A DNA stretch of 64,000 nucleotides from an uncultured Acetatifactor sp. (GTDB lineage Bacteria > Bacillota > Clostridia > Lachnospirales > Lachnospiraceae): positions 62,001 through 126,000 of the forward strand of contig CATKYJ010000003.1 of NCBI GenBank assembly GCA_949840885.1, in the 5' to 3' direction. This document shows, piece by piece, positions 38,868-48,446 of the stretch; the first letter of the stretch is position 1; each line of letters starts with the position of its first letter. The translations under genes and the position numbers were made by a program. Under the pieces are notes generated by a model, which ran no database searches, was not told the origin of the DNA, and saw only the letters and a list, made by a program, of their open reading frames with translations.

Positions 38868-39680
38868 TTATGAAAACCATGCCTTTTCCTTGAAGCTGAC
38901 ATAGCAGTTATCACCGATAATGACATGATCCAGAAGACAGATTCCCATCCTCTCCCCGGTTTCCCTCACGTTGTCGGTAAGTTCTTTGTCGGACGCGCTG
39001 GGTGTGGGATCCCCGCTGGGATGGTTGTGCACCAGTAAAATGTTCACTGCCCGGCTCTCCAGCGCTGCCAGGAAAATCTCCCTGGGGGAGATCAGCGACA
39101 TATTGACGCTGCCCTCCGACAGCTTTCTCTCGCAGATCATCTGTCCCTTTGCATCCAGGCAGGCTAACATCACGCATTCTGTGTCTCGGTGCCGCAGCTT
39201 TTCCATGAAATAGGCCGCCACCTGGCCGGAACTGGTGAAGTTTAAGCCCTCCCTGGCCTTTGCCATGCTCATCCGCATGGAAAGCTCCGTCAGGCATTTC
39301 AGCCGTACTGCCTTGACCTCGCCGATGCCTTTAATACCCATAAGCTCGTCCAATGTCACGTCATAGAGCCCCAAAAGCCCCTCCTTGGGATACCTGGCCA
39401 GGCTCATGACCTCCTCGGCCACTTTCAGCACATGATTGTCTTTGGTGCCCGTGCGCAGAATGATGGCCAGCAGCTCAATCTCCGTCAGATTCTCCGGGCC
39501 GAAGCGCAGAAATCTCTCGTAGGGAAGCTCTGCTGCTTTCTGCTGCGCGCGCTTTTGCGCGCTACGCCTCTTTCGCGGAACATCTCTCTTCCTCTTTGGT
39601 TTTGCTGCTCCGCTTGTGTCGTAATACCTTTCTTTGATGGAATGCTCTTCTTCCATGAAATGCTTTTCTTCCATGTCCAT
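38868..39680 (-). CDS. radC: RadC-like JAB-domain protein with repeat at N-terminus
   Basis: ERFLRFGPENLTEIELLAIILRTGTKDNHVLKVAEEVM; SLISPREIFLAALESRAVNILLVHNHPSGDPTPSASDKELT. ATG at 39680 preceded by AAAGGAGA. Confidence 0.95.
   Translation of the reverse strand: MDMEEKHFMEEEHSIKERYYDTSGAAKPKRKRDVPRKRRSAQKRAQQKAAELPYERFLRFGPENLTEIELLAIILRTGTKDNHVLKVAEEVMSLARYPKEGLLGLYDVTLDELMGIKGIGEVKAVRLKCLTELSMRMSMAKAREGLNFTSSGQVAAYFMEKLRHRDTECVMLACLDAKGQMICERKLSEGSVNMSLISPREIFLAALESRAVNILLVHNHPSGDPTPSASDKELTDNVRETGERMGICLLDHVIIGDNCYVSFKEKAWFS
39631..39680 (-). repeat. 18-bp repeat, about 3 units, at radC N-terminus
   Basis: TTTGATGGAATGCTCTTC-TTCCATGAAATGCTTTTC-TTCCATG (starts 39633, 39651, 39669); encodes MDMEEKHFMEEEHSIKE. 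Confidence 0.95.
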
Positions 39681-39740
39681 GCGTCTCCTTTCCCTTCTCC
39701 GACGCATCTATGGACAGCCCTTCCCGGCAGCCGTCCCGGA

Positions 39741-40028
39741 CTATCTGATAAAGCGATATACCACCAGTGCGATTACGACACCTATGACACTTGCTATGGT
39801 GATATTGATCGTCAGACCAAAGGTCAGGACGACAAACCCCATATCCAGCACAACGGGCGAGCCCATTCCAAATGACTGCCCATAGTTTAGAAACGTGCCG
39901 GAAAAATAAGTGCCTATGAACCTGCCGATGACGAATCCCACCAGTATCAGTACCAGCAGTACCCAGTTGATCTTCTTCAAGCCGATACCTCTTCCCTCTT
40001 TTGTCCTGCGGCGTTTGCATCCCTGCAC
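39741..40028 (-). CDS. DUF4321-type small membrane protein (true start may be internal)
   Basis: INWVLLVLILVGFVIGRFIGTYFSG...GMGSPVVLDMGFVVLTFGLTINITIASVIGVVIALVVY. Confidence 0.78.
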   Translation of the reverse strand: MQGCKRRRTKEGRGIGLKKINWVLLVLILVGFVIGRFIGTYFSGTFLNYGQSFGMGSPVVLDMGFVVLTFGLTINITIASVIGVVIALVVYRFIR

Positions 40029-40165
40029 AACATGCCGCCTGCCTGTGCCGAAAAATCACCTTGCCCTGGATGATTCTTCCTGTACGCACGCTTCTATAGT
40101 ATCACAAAAAACATAAGCTGTACACAAAAATCATAGATTTTATTTTGAGTTTTTTCTACACAATG

Positions 40166-41464
40166 CTACAGCTTTAAGCGGCTTTTATCCAGCAATCCCC
40201 TGTCTGCCAGGGACTGGAGAGATTTCAGGATGCCAAATTTCGCGTGCTGCCAGGTAAGTCCCCCCTGAAAATACACGGCGTAAGGGGGCTTGATGGGAGC
40301 ATCTGCGGAGAGCTCTATGGAAGAGCCCGACACAAAGGCCCCGGCCGCCATGATGACTTGGGAATCGTATCCCGGCATGTCCCAGGGTTCGGGGGTCACA
40401 TGGCTGTCCACAGGTGCGCCTGCCTGGATGCCCTGGCAGAAAGCGATGACTGCCTCCGGTGTGCCGAAAGTCACGGCCTGTATAATGTCGTGCCTGTCTT
40501 CGTCTCCCTTCGGTATTACGCTGTAGCCCAGGTTCTCATAAAGATTCGCTGCAAAAATCGCTCCTTTCAGCGCTGAGGCCGTTACAGTAGGCGCCAGGAA
40601 GAGGCCCTGGTAAAAATCTTTCAGGATACCAAGGGATGCGCCCACTTCCTTGCCAAGTCCCGGAGAGGTAAGGCGGAATGCCGCGTTCTCCACACACTGC
40701 CTTGTCCCGGCGATATAGCCGCCGATGGGGGCCAGTCCGCCGCCGGGATTCTTGATCAGAGAGCCCACCACCATGTCCGCGCCCACATCGCTTGGCTCCT
40801 TTGTTTCCACAAATTCTCCGTAGCAGTTATCCACCATGCAGACTGCATCGGGCTTGATCTTCTTGACAAAGGCAATCAGTTCCCCTATCTGCTCTACAGA
40901 AAAAGTGGGCCTGGTCTGATAGCCCTTGGAGCGCTGGATGGTCACCAGGCGGGTCCTGGGGGTTATTGCTTCTTTTATGGCTTCGTAGTCAAAGCAGCCG
41001 TCCGCTTTTAAGTCCACCTGCCTGTAGCTGATACCGTATTCCGCAAGGGAGCCTTTGGAGGGACGGATGCCTATGACCTCCTCTAAGGTGTCATAGGGCT
41101 TTCCCACCGGTGAGAGCAGTTCGTCCCCGGGGCGGAGGTTGCTAAGCAGCGCCAGGGCCAGGGCATGGGTGCCGCAGGTGATCTGGGGGCGCACCAGGGC
41201 GTCCTCTGTGTGGAAGACTTTCGCGTAGACCGCTTCCAGGGTATCCCTGCCAATGTCGTTGTAGCCGTAGCCGGTGGTGCCCAGCAGACAGGCCTCGCTG
41301 ACCCTGCACTCCTGCATGGCCCTTACCACTTTCAGTTGATTGTACTCCGCGATTTCGTCTATTTTCCGGAACCACTCTGTCAGACGCTTCAGGATGGCTT
41401 CCCCGTATGCGTAAATTTCGCTGTCAATGCCCGTCTGGGCGTACATGCTTTGTATTTCTGTCAT
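40166..41464 (-). CDS. methionine gamma-lyase family (aluminium-resistance-like) PLP protein
   Basis: GYNDIGRDTLEAVYAKVFHTEDALVRPQITCGTHALALALLSNLRPGDELL; GSLIKNPGGGLAPIGGYIAG. Confidence 0.92.
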   Translation of the reverse strand: MTEIQSMYAQTGIDSEIYAYGEAILKRLTEWFRKIDEIAEYNQLKVVRAMQECRVSEACLLGTTGYGYNDIGRDTLEAVYAKVFHTEDALVRPQITCGTHALALALLSNLRPGDELLSPVGKPYDTLEEVIGIRPSKGSLAEYGISYRQVDLKADGCFDYEAIKEAITPRTRLVTIQRSKGYQTRPTFSVEQIGELIAFVKKIKPDAVCMVDNCYGEFVETKEPSDVGADMVVGSLIKNPGGGLAPIGGYIAGTRQCVENAAFRLTSPGLGKEVGASLGILKDFYQGLFLAPTVTASALKGAIFAANLYENLGYSVIPKGDEDRHDIIQAVTFGTPEAVIAFCQGIQAGAPVDSHVTPEPWDMPGYDSQVIMAAGAFVSGSSIELSADAPIKPPYAVYFQGGLTWQHAKFGILKSLQSLADRGLLDKSRLKL

Positions 41465-42924
41465 TTTTCTCTTAAATGCTGCCTGTTGGCAGCCCCTCCT
41501 TGCCTTTGGCGTATGCTCTGCTCCTGTACGGAAGCTGTGATGTCTTTTCTACGCAGTTCTTCCAGCATATATTCCAATATCCTTTCGTCATCGTAGCCGA
41601 ATTTTTCTTTATCCAGCCAACAGACTTCCCTCTCCCGGCGAAACCAGGTGAGTTGCCTTTTGGCGAAATGTCTCGTGTCCCGCTTGATGGTCTCCACGGC
41701 CTCCTCCAGGGACGCTTCGCCCTCCAGATAGGCCAGAATCTCCTTGTAGCCGAGTCCCTGCATGGACACCATTCCTCGCTGGCAGCCCATCTCCCTCAGA
41801 CGCTCTACCTCGGCCACAAGGCCCAGGCGGAGCATTTCGTCCACACGTTTCCCGATATTCTCGTATATGCGCTCCCGACGGTCGTTCAGCACAAAGTAGA
41901 CAGAGTTGTAGGCATCTTCTTTTTCGCGTTCCCTCTCATTATGGCGCGATATGGGCTCCCCCGTCAAATGAAAAAATTCTAAAGCTCGGATGACGCGCTT
42001 TCTGTTATTGGGATGTATGGCTTCTGCGGAGACGAGGTCGATTTCCCGCAGCATATCGTGAAGATGCTGCGGCCCCTTTTGTTCCGCCAGTTCCTCCAGG
42101 TGAATGCGGTATGTCCCATTTTCTGCCAAGGCACCTCCGGAAGCTGTTCGCACGCTTTCTGCCAACGTGCTTCCCCGGGCTGCTTCCCCTCCGGAACCGA
42201 AGTCGATATCTCTAAGCAGCGCCTGGACATAAAAGCCGGTGCCTCCGGTCACAATGGGGATGTGACCCCGCACGTAGATGCCGGGGAGGCACTGCCCGCA
42301 TTTCTCCTTGAACACTGCCACGCTGAACTCCTCCCAGGGCTCCAGGATGTCTATCATGTGATGGGGGATGCCCTGCATCTCTTCCTCTGTGATTTTGGCG
42401 GAACCGATGTCCATGTGGCGGTAGACCTGGCAGGAATCCGCCGAAATGATTTCGCCCCCTATGGCCTTTGCCAGGGCGATGGACAGCTTTGTCTTCCCCA
42501 CGGCCGTGGGGCCGGAGAGGATGACCATAGGAGGTTTAGCCGGATAATTCCCTCTTGCCTTTTCAATCAATTTAATATCCGCTAAATCCTTTTCCCTGCC
42601 AAGTTTCTTTTTCATCTGTATAAGTCCGTCTACACACACAACAGGAACGCCGCTGATGATTTCCAATGTACCCTCAATCCAGTTTTCAAAGATTTCAATA
42701 TTTTCCGAATATAAAATCTTTCTGGTCCCATCTTCACAGTACGAAACTGCATAGCCCTGCCGTTCCAATTTATCTGCCAGGAGCTTCGTGCACCCCAAAT
42801 CAATGTCATGTGTCCGGGGGCGGAATCCATGTAAAACCATGGCGCCACCCGCAACTACCCAGTATTCCTTTTTAGAAAAGGGAAGCTCCTGAAGTCGTTG
42901 CAGCATAGAATATTTATCAAACAT
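41461..42924 (-). CDS. miaA: tRNA dimethylallyltransferase with N-terminal nucleotidyltransferase-like domain fusion
   Basis: N-term WVVAGGAMVLHGFRPRTHDIDLGCT...GREKDLADIKLI; then VILSGPTAVGKTKLSIALAKAIGGEIISADSCQVYRHMDIGSAKITEEEMQGIPHHMID. Confidence 0.93.
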   Translation of the reverse strand: MFDKYSMLQRLQELPFSKKEYWVVAGGAMVLHGFRPRTHDIDLGCTKLLADKLERQGYAVSYCEDGTRKILYSENIEIFENWIEGTLEIISGVPVVCVDGLIQMKKKLGREKDLADIKLIEKARGNYPAKPPMVILSGPTAVGKTKLSIALAKAIGGEIISADSCQVYRHMDIGSAKITEEEMQGIPHHMIDILEPWEEFSVAVFKEKCGQCLPGIYVRGHIPIVTGGTGFYVQALLRDIDFGSGGEAARGSTLAESVRTASGGALAENGTYRIHLEELAEQKGPQHLHDMLREIDLVSAEAIHPNNRKRVIRALEFFHLTGEPISRHNEREREKEDAYNSVYFVLNDRRERIYENIGKRVDEMLRLGLVAEVERLREMGCQRGMVSMQGLGYKEILAYLEGEASLEEAVETIKRDTRHFAKRQLTWFRREREVCWLDKEKFGYDDERILEYMLEELRRKDITASVQEQSIRQRQGGAANRQHLREK

Positions 42925-42984
42925 ATTGTCTAAGCACGCTCCTCTTTCAATATTCGATTTCGAGCTTGTATCCCAATCTGGCTG

Positions 42985-45111
42985 TCAGTTGACAATGCGC
43001 TTGAACTTCCGCTCCATCTCTGTCTTTGTCATGGTCACGATGGTGGGTCTGCCATGGGGGCAGTTGTATGGATTGTCCAGGGTCAGCAGCTCATCAATCA
43101 GAGCCTCCGCCTCCGGGACGCTTAATTTATTATTCCCTTTTACCGCGGCTTTGCAGGACATGGAGGCAATTTTTTCCTCAATGACCCGGATGCTGCCAAA
43201 GCCAGTTCCGTCCAGGAGGCTGTCCAGCACCTCCAGGAACATCCCTCGCTCGTCACAGCCGTACAAATCTACCGGAACGCTGCGCAGGGCATACTCGCTG
43301 CCGCCGAAAGCTTCCACCTCAAAGCCCAGGGCCGCAAAGGTGTCCAGATGCTGCCTCAAGACAGCCTCCTCCTGGCCGGAAAGGCTGACGATTACGGGTG
43401 GCATCAGGCCTTGGGACAATACGTTCTTTTCGCGGTATCGCTTCATCAGCCGCTCGAAATTTACTTTCTCATGGGCCGCGTGCTGATCTATTATCATCAA
43501 TTTGTCTTCAAACTCGATAAGCCAGTAGGTTTCAAAGACCTGCCCGATGATGCGGAAGCGGCTGCGGTTTTCCATGGTGAGGATTTTTTCCTCGAAAAGG
43601 TTCATCTGCTCGCCGCTGTAGGTCTCCGGCTCTTCCGCAGGCTGAATCTCCGACATCTGCGCGGTATTCTTAGCCTCCTCTTCCAGTTCCGTGGTCTCCG
43701 TGAAGAAAGGCTCTTCCTCCTCTGCATCCTCCGATTCTGCCCCACCCGCTTCCCTTTCCGTCTGCGCATGTACATGTCTGGCATCTTCCCGCAGGTTTTC
43801 TGCAGACTGTCTTTCCAGCCCGACATTTTCCAGCGGATTCTCCTCGGACTGCATTTCTGCATCTGCCCTGGCATAAGGCATGCCTGCCATGCTGCCTTTC
43901 ACCCGCTCCCATACAGGATTCCTTGCGAATTCTGCCGCCTCTGTTCTCTCCGCATCATATCTGGCCTCTTCCATCACCCGATACGCATCTCCACGTCTAT
44001 GCTCAAAGGGCTCCGGAGCAGACTTCTTCCCCAGAGTGGCCTGCTTCTCCTGTGCCCTCTGCTCTTCTTTCCTGGCCTCCCGCAGTTCCCGCTCCGTGGA
44101 CAGGGAGGCTTTCGGAATCATCTCCCTGCTGCGAAGCGCCTCCCTAACGGCTTCCATGAGAAAATTGCTGAAACCAATTGTATCATCAAACCTTACATCC
44201 ATCTTCGTAGGATGCACGTTCACGTCCACCCGCCCTGCGTCCATGGTGATGTGCAGCACGCAGAACGGAAATTTGTGCTGCATCAGATATTCCTTATAAC
44301 CCTCTTCCACAGCACGGGACACCACATTGCTGCGGATGAAGCGGCCATTGATGAAATAAATCTCGAAATTGCGGTTGGAGCGCACCTGCACCGGCTTGCC
44401 CAGATATCCCTCCACCCGCGCCCCGTCTTTTTCCGCCTGAATCGGCACCAGCTCATTAGCCGTGTCCCGCCCGTAGATGCGGTAGATGACCTCTTTCAAA
44501 TCCCCATTCCCCGAAGTATGGAACTTCATCTGCCCGCCCACGACTAGCTTAAAGGAAATATCCGGCCTGGACAGCGCCAGATGCTCCATCAAGTCCACGA
44601 TATAGCCGCCCTCGGTCACAGGCTGCTTCAGGAATTTCCGCCTCACTGGCGTATTGAAAAAGAGGTTCCGCACCAGAAAGGTCGTCCCCTCCGGCGCGCC
44701 CACCTCCTCGAAACCCGTCTCATTTGCCCCCTCCAGCGTAAGTCTGCTTCCCGTCATACTGTCCGCGGTCTTGGTGATAACCTCCACTTTGGCCACCGCC
44801 GCGATGCTGGAAAGCGCTTCCCCCCGAAACCCAAGGCTGGAAATCCGCGTCAAGTCCCCCGCGTCCTCGATTTTACTGGTGGCATGCCGCAGGAAAGCCG
44901 TCCGCAGCTGCCCTCTTTCCATGCCGCAGCCATTGTCCGTCACCCGGATGAACGTAGTTCCCCCGTCCTTTACCTCCACCGTGACGGCGCCGGCCCCTGC
45001 GTCGATGGCATTCTCCACCAGTTCCTTCACGACGCTGCTGGGGCGTTCCACCACTTCCCCGGCAGCAATTTTATCGATTGTCTCTGAATCAAGAATATGT
45101 ATCCGTGACAT
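42985..45111 (-). CDS. mutL: DNA mismatch repair protein MutL
   Basis: IHILDSETIDKIAAGEVVERPSSVVKELVENAIDAGA; GFRGEALSSIAAVAKVEV; VNVHPTKMDVRF. Confidence 0.98.
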   Translation of the reverse strand: MSRIHILDSETIDKIAAGEVVERPSSVVKELVENAIDAGAGAVTVEVKDGGTTFIRVTDNGCGMERGQLRTAFLRHATSKIEDAGDLTRISSLGFRGEALSSIAAVAKVEVITKTADSMTGSRLTLEGANETGFEEVGAPEGTTFLVRNLFFNTPVRRKFLKQPVTEGGYIVDLMEHLALSRPDISFKLVVGGQMKFHTSGNGDLKEVIYRIYGRDTANELVPIQAEKDGARVEGYLGKPVQVRSNRNFEIYFINGRFIRSNVVSRAVEEGYKEYLMQHKFPFCVLHITMDAGRVDVNVHPTKMDVRFDDTIGFSNFLMEAVREALRSREMIPKASLSTERELREARKEEQRAQEKQATLGKKSAPEPFEHRRGDAYRVMEEARYDAERTEAAEFARNPVWERVKGSMAGMPYARADAEMQSEENPLENVGLERQSAENLREDARHVHAQTEREAGGAESEDAEEEEPFFTETTELEEEAKNTAQMSEIQPAEEPETYSGEQMNLFEEKILTMENRSRFRIIGQVFETYWLIEFEDKLMIIDQHAAHEKVNFERLMKRYREKNVLSQGLMPPVIVSLSGQEEAVLRQHLDTFAALGFEVEAFGGSEYALRSVPVDLYGCDERGMFLEVLDSLLDGTGFGSIRVIEEKIASMSCKAAVKGNNKLSVPEAEALIDELLTLDNPYNCPHGRPTIVTMTKTEMERKFKRIVN

Positions 45112-45204
45112 AATTCCACCTTATCTGTAAAACGTATGTTTATAGACGGTAACTTCTTTTGGACGTTCTAATAGTACTATTTTTTGAATTCTATCTTTTA
45201 TGTA

Positions 45205-47877
45205 TTACCCTCTCCAGCGGTTTTTCAACTTATTCTGCAGACGGTACAGCACGTTAAGGGCATCGATGGGAGCCAGGGTGTTCACTTCCACCTCCATCAG
45301 CTCTTTCAGCACGTCCTCGTCCGTCACCGTGTCGAACAGGGCCATCTGGGACAGTTCGATTTCGTCCGGCTTGGGCTGGCGCTTCACCTTTGTGTCCTTT
45401 ACGTCCACGGTGATGTTCTGTATCTTTTCTATGATGTCATTGTCCGTGAGCTGCTCTACGATCTCCTTGGCCCGGTCTATCACCATGTCCGGCACCCCGG
45501 CCAGCCTTGCCACCTGGATGCCGTAGCTTTTGTCCGCTCCGCCCTTGATGATTTTGCGCAGGAAGACAATATCGTCTCCCCTCTCTTTCACGGCAATGCA
45601 GTAATTGTTCACATTGCTCATCTTACCCTCCAGCTCCGTGAGTTCGTGGTAATGGGTGGCGAACAAAGTCTTGGCCCCCAGGAGCTTGCGGTTGCTGATA
45701 TGCTCGATCACCGCCCAAGCGATGCTCAGGCCGTCAAAGGTGGACGTCCCCCTGCCGATTTCATCCAGGATCAACAGGCTGTCGGACGTAGCGTTGCGCA
45801 GGATATTGGCTACCTCGTTCATCTCCACCATGAAAGTGGACTGTCCGCTGGCCAGGTCATCGGAAGCCCCCACCCGGGTAAAAATCCTGTCCACGATGCC
45901 AATGTTGGCGCTTTTCGCGGGCACGAAGCATCCAATCTGAGCCATCAGCACGATCAGCGCAGTCTGGCGCATGTAAGTGGACTTCCCCGCCATGTTGGGG
46001 CCGGTGATGATGCTGATGCAATGCTTGTTGTTGTCCAGATAGGTGTCGTTGGCGATAAACATGTCGCCCTCTATCATCCGTTCGACTACGGGATGTCTTC
46101 CGTCCTTGATATCGATGATGCCCTTTTCGTTCAGCTTTGGCCGCACATAGAGATTGCGCTCCGATACCAGAGACAGCGCCGCGTACACATCCAGCTTGGC
46201 CACGGCCTTTGCCGTGGTCTGTATCCGGTCAAGCTCACAGCCGATGGAATCCCGAATCTTGCAAAACAGGTCGTATTCCAGTGTGGTCAGCTTGTCCTCC
46301 GCATTCAGAATCGTATCTTCCAGCTCTTTCAGCTTCGGCGTGGTGTAGCGCTCCGCGTTGGCCAGGGTCTGCTTGCGGATATAGTCCTCCGGCACCAGGT
46401 TCTGATAGGAATTGGTCACCTCAAAATAGTAGCCGAAGACCTTGTTGTATTTGATTTTCAGGTTCTTGATGCCCGTCCGCTCCCGATCCGTCTCCTCCAG
46501 CTGGGCCAGCCACTGCTTTCCGTCCCGCTTGGCGCTGCGCAGCATGTCCACGGTCTCATCAAAGCCGTCCTTAATCATACCGCCCTCCCTGATTGTCACG
46601 GGAGGATCGTCCTCAATGGAGGCCTGAATCAACTGGAAAATATCCTGCAGGCCGTCGATGCGCTCCTCCACCTCCCGCAGTTCCTCACAGGAAAAGCCTT
46701 TCAGGACTGCCTTGATGGCCGGAAGCATCTCCAGGGAATTGCGGAAAGAGATGAAATCCCTGGGGTTCGCCGTCTTGTAGGTGACCTTGCTCAGCAGCCG
46801 CTCCAGGTCGTAGACAGGATTTAAGTATTCCCGAATCTCGTCCCGGGAGACACTGTCTTTCCCCAACTCCTCCAGAGCGTCCAGGCGCTTTTCCATCTCT
46901 TCCTTGTCAATCAGAGGCTGCTCCAGCATGCTCCGCAGCAGGCGTCCCCCCATGGCGGTCTTGGTCTTATCCAGCACCCCCAGCAGGGAGCCCCGCTTCT
47001 GCTTCTCCCGCATGGTCTCCGTCAGCTCCAGATTGCGCCTGGTGGAGCTGTCCAGCAGCATATATTTATTGGTCAGATAGGGGTAGAGATGGGTGAAATG
47101 GGCCAAATCTGTCTTCTGGGTGTCGTACAGATACTGCAGCAGGGCCCCCGCCGCCGTCATCCCTGTGGGAAAGTCCTCGATCCCCAGCCCAATCAGGGTA
47201 TTAACCTTAAAATGCCGTATCAAAAGCCGCCTGCAGCCGTCATCGTCAAACAGATGGGGCTCCAGGGCATTGACGGAAATGCGGTATTTCTCCCGCAGAC
47301 CCTCCACGTCAAAGCCGCTGACCAGGAAGTTCTGGTTGCAGATGATTTCCGAGGGTTCGTACTTCATCAGCTCGTCGTTGAGCTTCTTTAAATCCTCCAC
47401 CTCCGTGAGATAGTAGTCCCCGGTGGTGACATCGGCCACGGAAATGCCGATTTTCGTAGGGGTGTAGGCGATGCTCATCAGGAAATTGTTCTTGGATTCC
47501 TCCAGAGACTGGAGATTCAGATTCGTCCCGGGAGTCACAATGCGGATGACCTCCCGCTTTACCAGCCCTTTTGCCAGTTTTGGATCCTCCACCTGCTCAC
47601 AGATTGCCACCTTGTAGCCCCTGTTGACCAGTTTGGTCAAATAACTTTCCACCGCATGATAAGGGACGCCGCACATGGGCGCCCGCTCCTCCAGGCCGCA
47701 AGACTTTCCTGTCAGGGTAAGTTCCAACTCCTTGGACACTATCTTTGCATCCTCGAAGAACATTTCATAAAAGTCCCCCAGCCGGTAAAAAAGGATGCAG
47801 TCGGCGTACTGCTTCTTCGTCTCCATATATTGCTGCATCATGGGGGTGAGTTCACCTGCTGGAATCTGTTCTGGCAT
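45205..47877 (-). CDS. mutS: DNA mismatch repair protein MutS
   Basis: TPMMQQYMETKKQYADCILFYRLGDFYEMFFEDA; ITGPNMAGKSTYMRQTALIVLMAQIG; DEIGRGTSTFDGLSIAWAV; start taken at 47877. Confidence 0.98.
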   Translation of the reverse strand: MPEQIPAGELTPMMQQYMETKKQYADCILFYRLGDFYEMFFEDAKIVSKELELTLTGKSCGLEERAPMCGVPYHAVESYLTKLVNRGYKVAICEQVEDPKLAKGLVKREVIRIVTPGTNLNLQSLEESKNNFLMSIAYTPTKIGISVADVTTGDYYLTEVEDLKKLNDELMKYEPSEIICNQNFLVSGFDVEGLREKYRISVNALEPHLFDDDGCRRLLIRHFKVNTLIGLGIEDFPTGMTAAGALLQYLYDTQKTDLAHFTHLYPYLTNKYMLLDSSTRRNLELTETMREKQKRGSLLGVLDKTKTAMGGRLLRSMLEQPLIDKEEMEKRLDALEELGKDSVSRDEIREYLNPVYDLERLLSKVTYKTANPRDFISFRNSLEMLPAIKAVLKGFSCEELREVEERIDGLQDIFQLIQASIEDDPPVTIREGGMIKDGFDETVDMLRSAKRDGKQWLAQLEETDRERTGIKNLKIKYNKVFGYYFEVTNSYQNLVPEDYIRKQTLANAERYTTPKLKELEDTILNAEDKLTTLEYDLFCKIRDSIGCELDRIQTTAKAVAKLDVYAALSLVSERNLYVRPKLNEKGIIDIKDGRHPVVERMIEGDMFIANDTYLDNNKHCISIITGPNMAGKSTYMRQTALIVLMAQIGCFVPAKSANIGIVDRIFTRVGASDDLASGQSTFMVEMNEVANILRNATSDSLLILDEIGRGTSTFDGLSIAWAVIEHISNRKLLGAKTLFATHYHELTELEGKMSNVNNYCIAVKERGDDIVFLRKIIKGGADKSYGIQVARLAGVPDMVIDRAKEIVEQLTDNDIIEKIQNITVDVKDTKVKRQPKPDEIELSQMALFDTVTDEDVLKELMEVEVNTLAPIDALNVLYRLQNKLKNRWRG

Positions 47878-47902
47878 GTTTTTGCTCCTGTTCTGTGTCT
47901 TT

Positions 47903-47937
47903 TGTGTGGAATGCCTGTTTCCCGCCGCTTCCGCACG
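47903..47937 (-). repeat. single degenerate unit of the dispersed repeat 5' of mutS
   Basis: Minus strand GGCATTCCACACAAAAGACA resembles CATTCCACAGAAGAAAGG in the MATE gene. Confidence 0.5.
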
Positions 47938-48120
47938 CAGCCAGGCACGGGCAGATGAAGAAAGGCATTCATAAAAATGCGAATGCACAACTCGTAGTGC
48001 ATTCGCTCCTATTTTAGCACAAAATATTGTGTTTGTAAAAGGACTTTTTAAATGTACCGTATTTTTGTGTTTAAAAACGCCATCTCCTCCACATGCCGCT
48101 TTCCAAAGCTTCTCAGTTTT

Positions 48121-48405
48121 TTAAGTCAGCCCATAAATCTGATAAAGGGACATCATGTTCTGGTACATCAGCTTCCGCGACATCAATTGCTGATAAGTCA
48201 CGGTCTTTACTTTGCCCTCCGCTTTCAGCCTTTCCATTTTTTCCAGGATGTCGTTATATTCTTTCTGCACAGCCGTAAGCATCTTCTCAAACGCCGCCAG
48301 TCTGTCCGCGGAATCCGCTTCTTTCATTGAATTTTCTTCCATAGGATTTTCTTCCATGGAAGTTTCTGCGGAATGGACCTTTTCTATAGAACGCGTTTTT
48401 TCCAT
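48121..48405 (-). CDS. small hypothetical protein (YlbF-like coiled coil?) with repeat N-terminus
   Basis: MEKTRSIEKVHSAETSMEENPMEENSMKEADSADRLAAFEKMLTAVQKEYNDILEKMERLKAEGK; AAAGGAGGT RBS before ATG 48405. Confidence 0.75.
   Translation of the reverse strand: MEKTRSIEKVHSAETSMEENPMEENSMKEADSADRLAAFEKMLTAVQKEYNDILEKMERLKAEGKVKTVTYQQLMSRKLMYQNMMSLYQIYGLT
48320..48405 (-). repeat. 15-18 bp in-frame repeat at N-terminus of the hypothetical protein
   Basis: TTCCATGGAAG / TTCCATAGGA / TTTCATTGAA at about 15-bp spacing (SMEEN-PMEEN-SMKEA), preceded by SIEK/HSAE units. Confidence 0.85.
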
Positions 48406-48446
48406 TTTTACAATACCTCCTTTGACAGCCTGTCCATATCAATTCT

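Noticed and set aside
45184-46824. 546-aa plus-strand ORF opposite mutS
   Set aside because: Antisense shadow of mutS; no recognisable motifs or RBS support.
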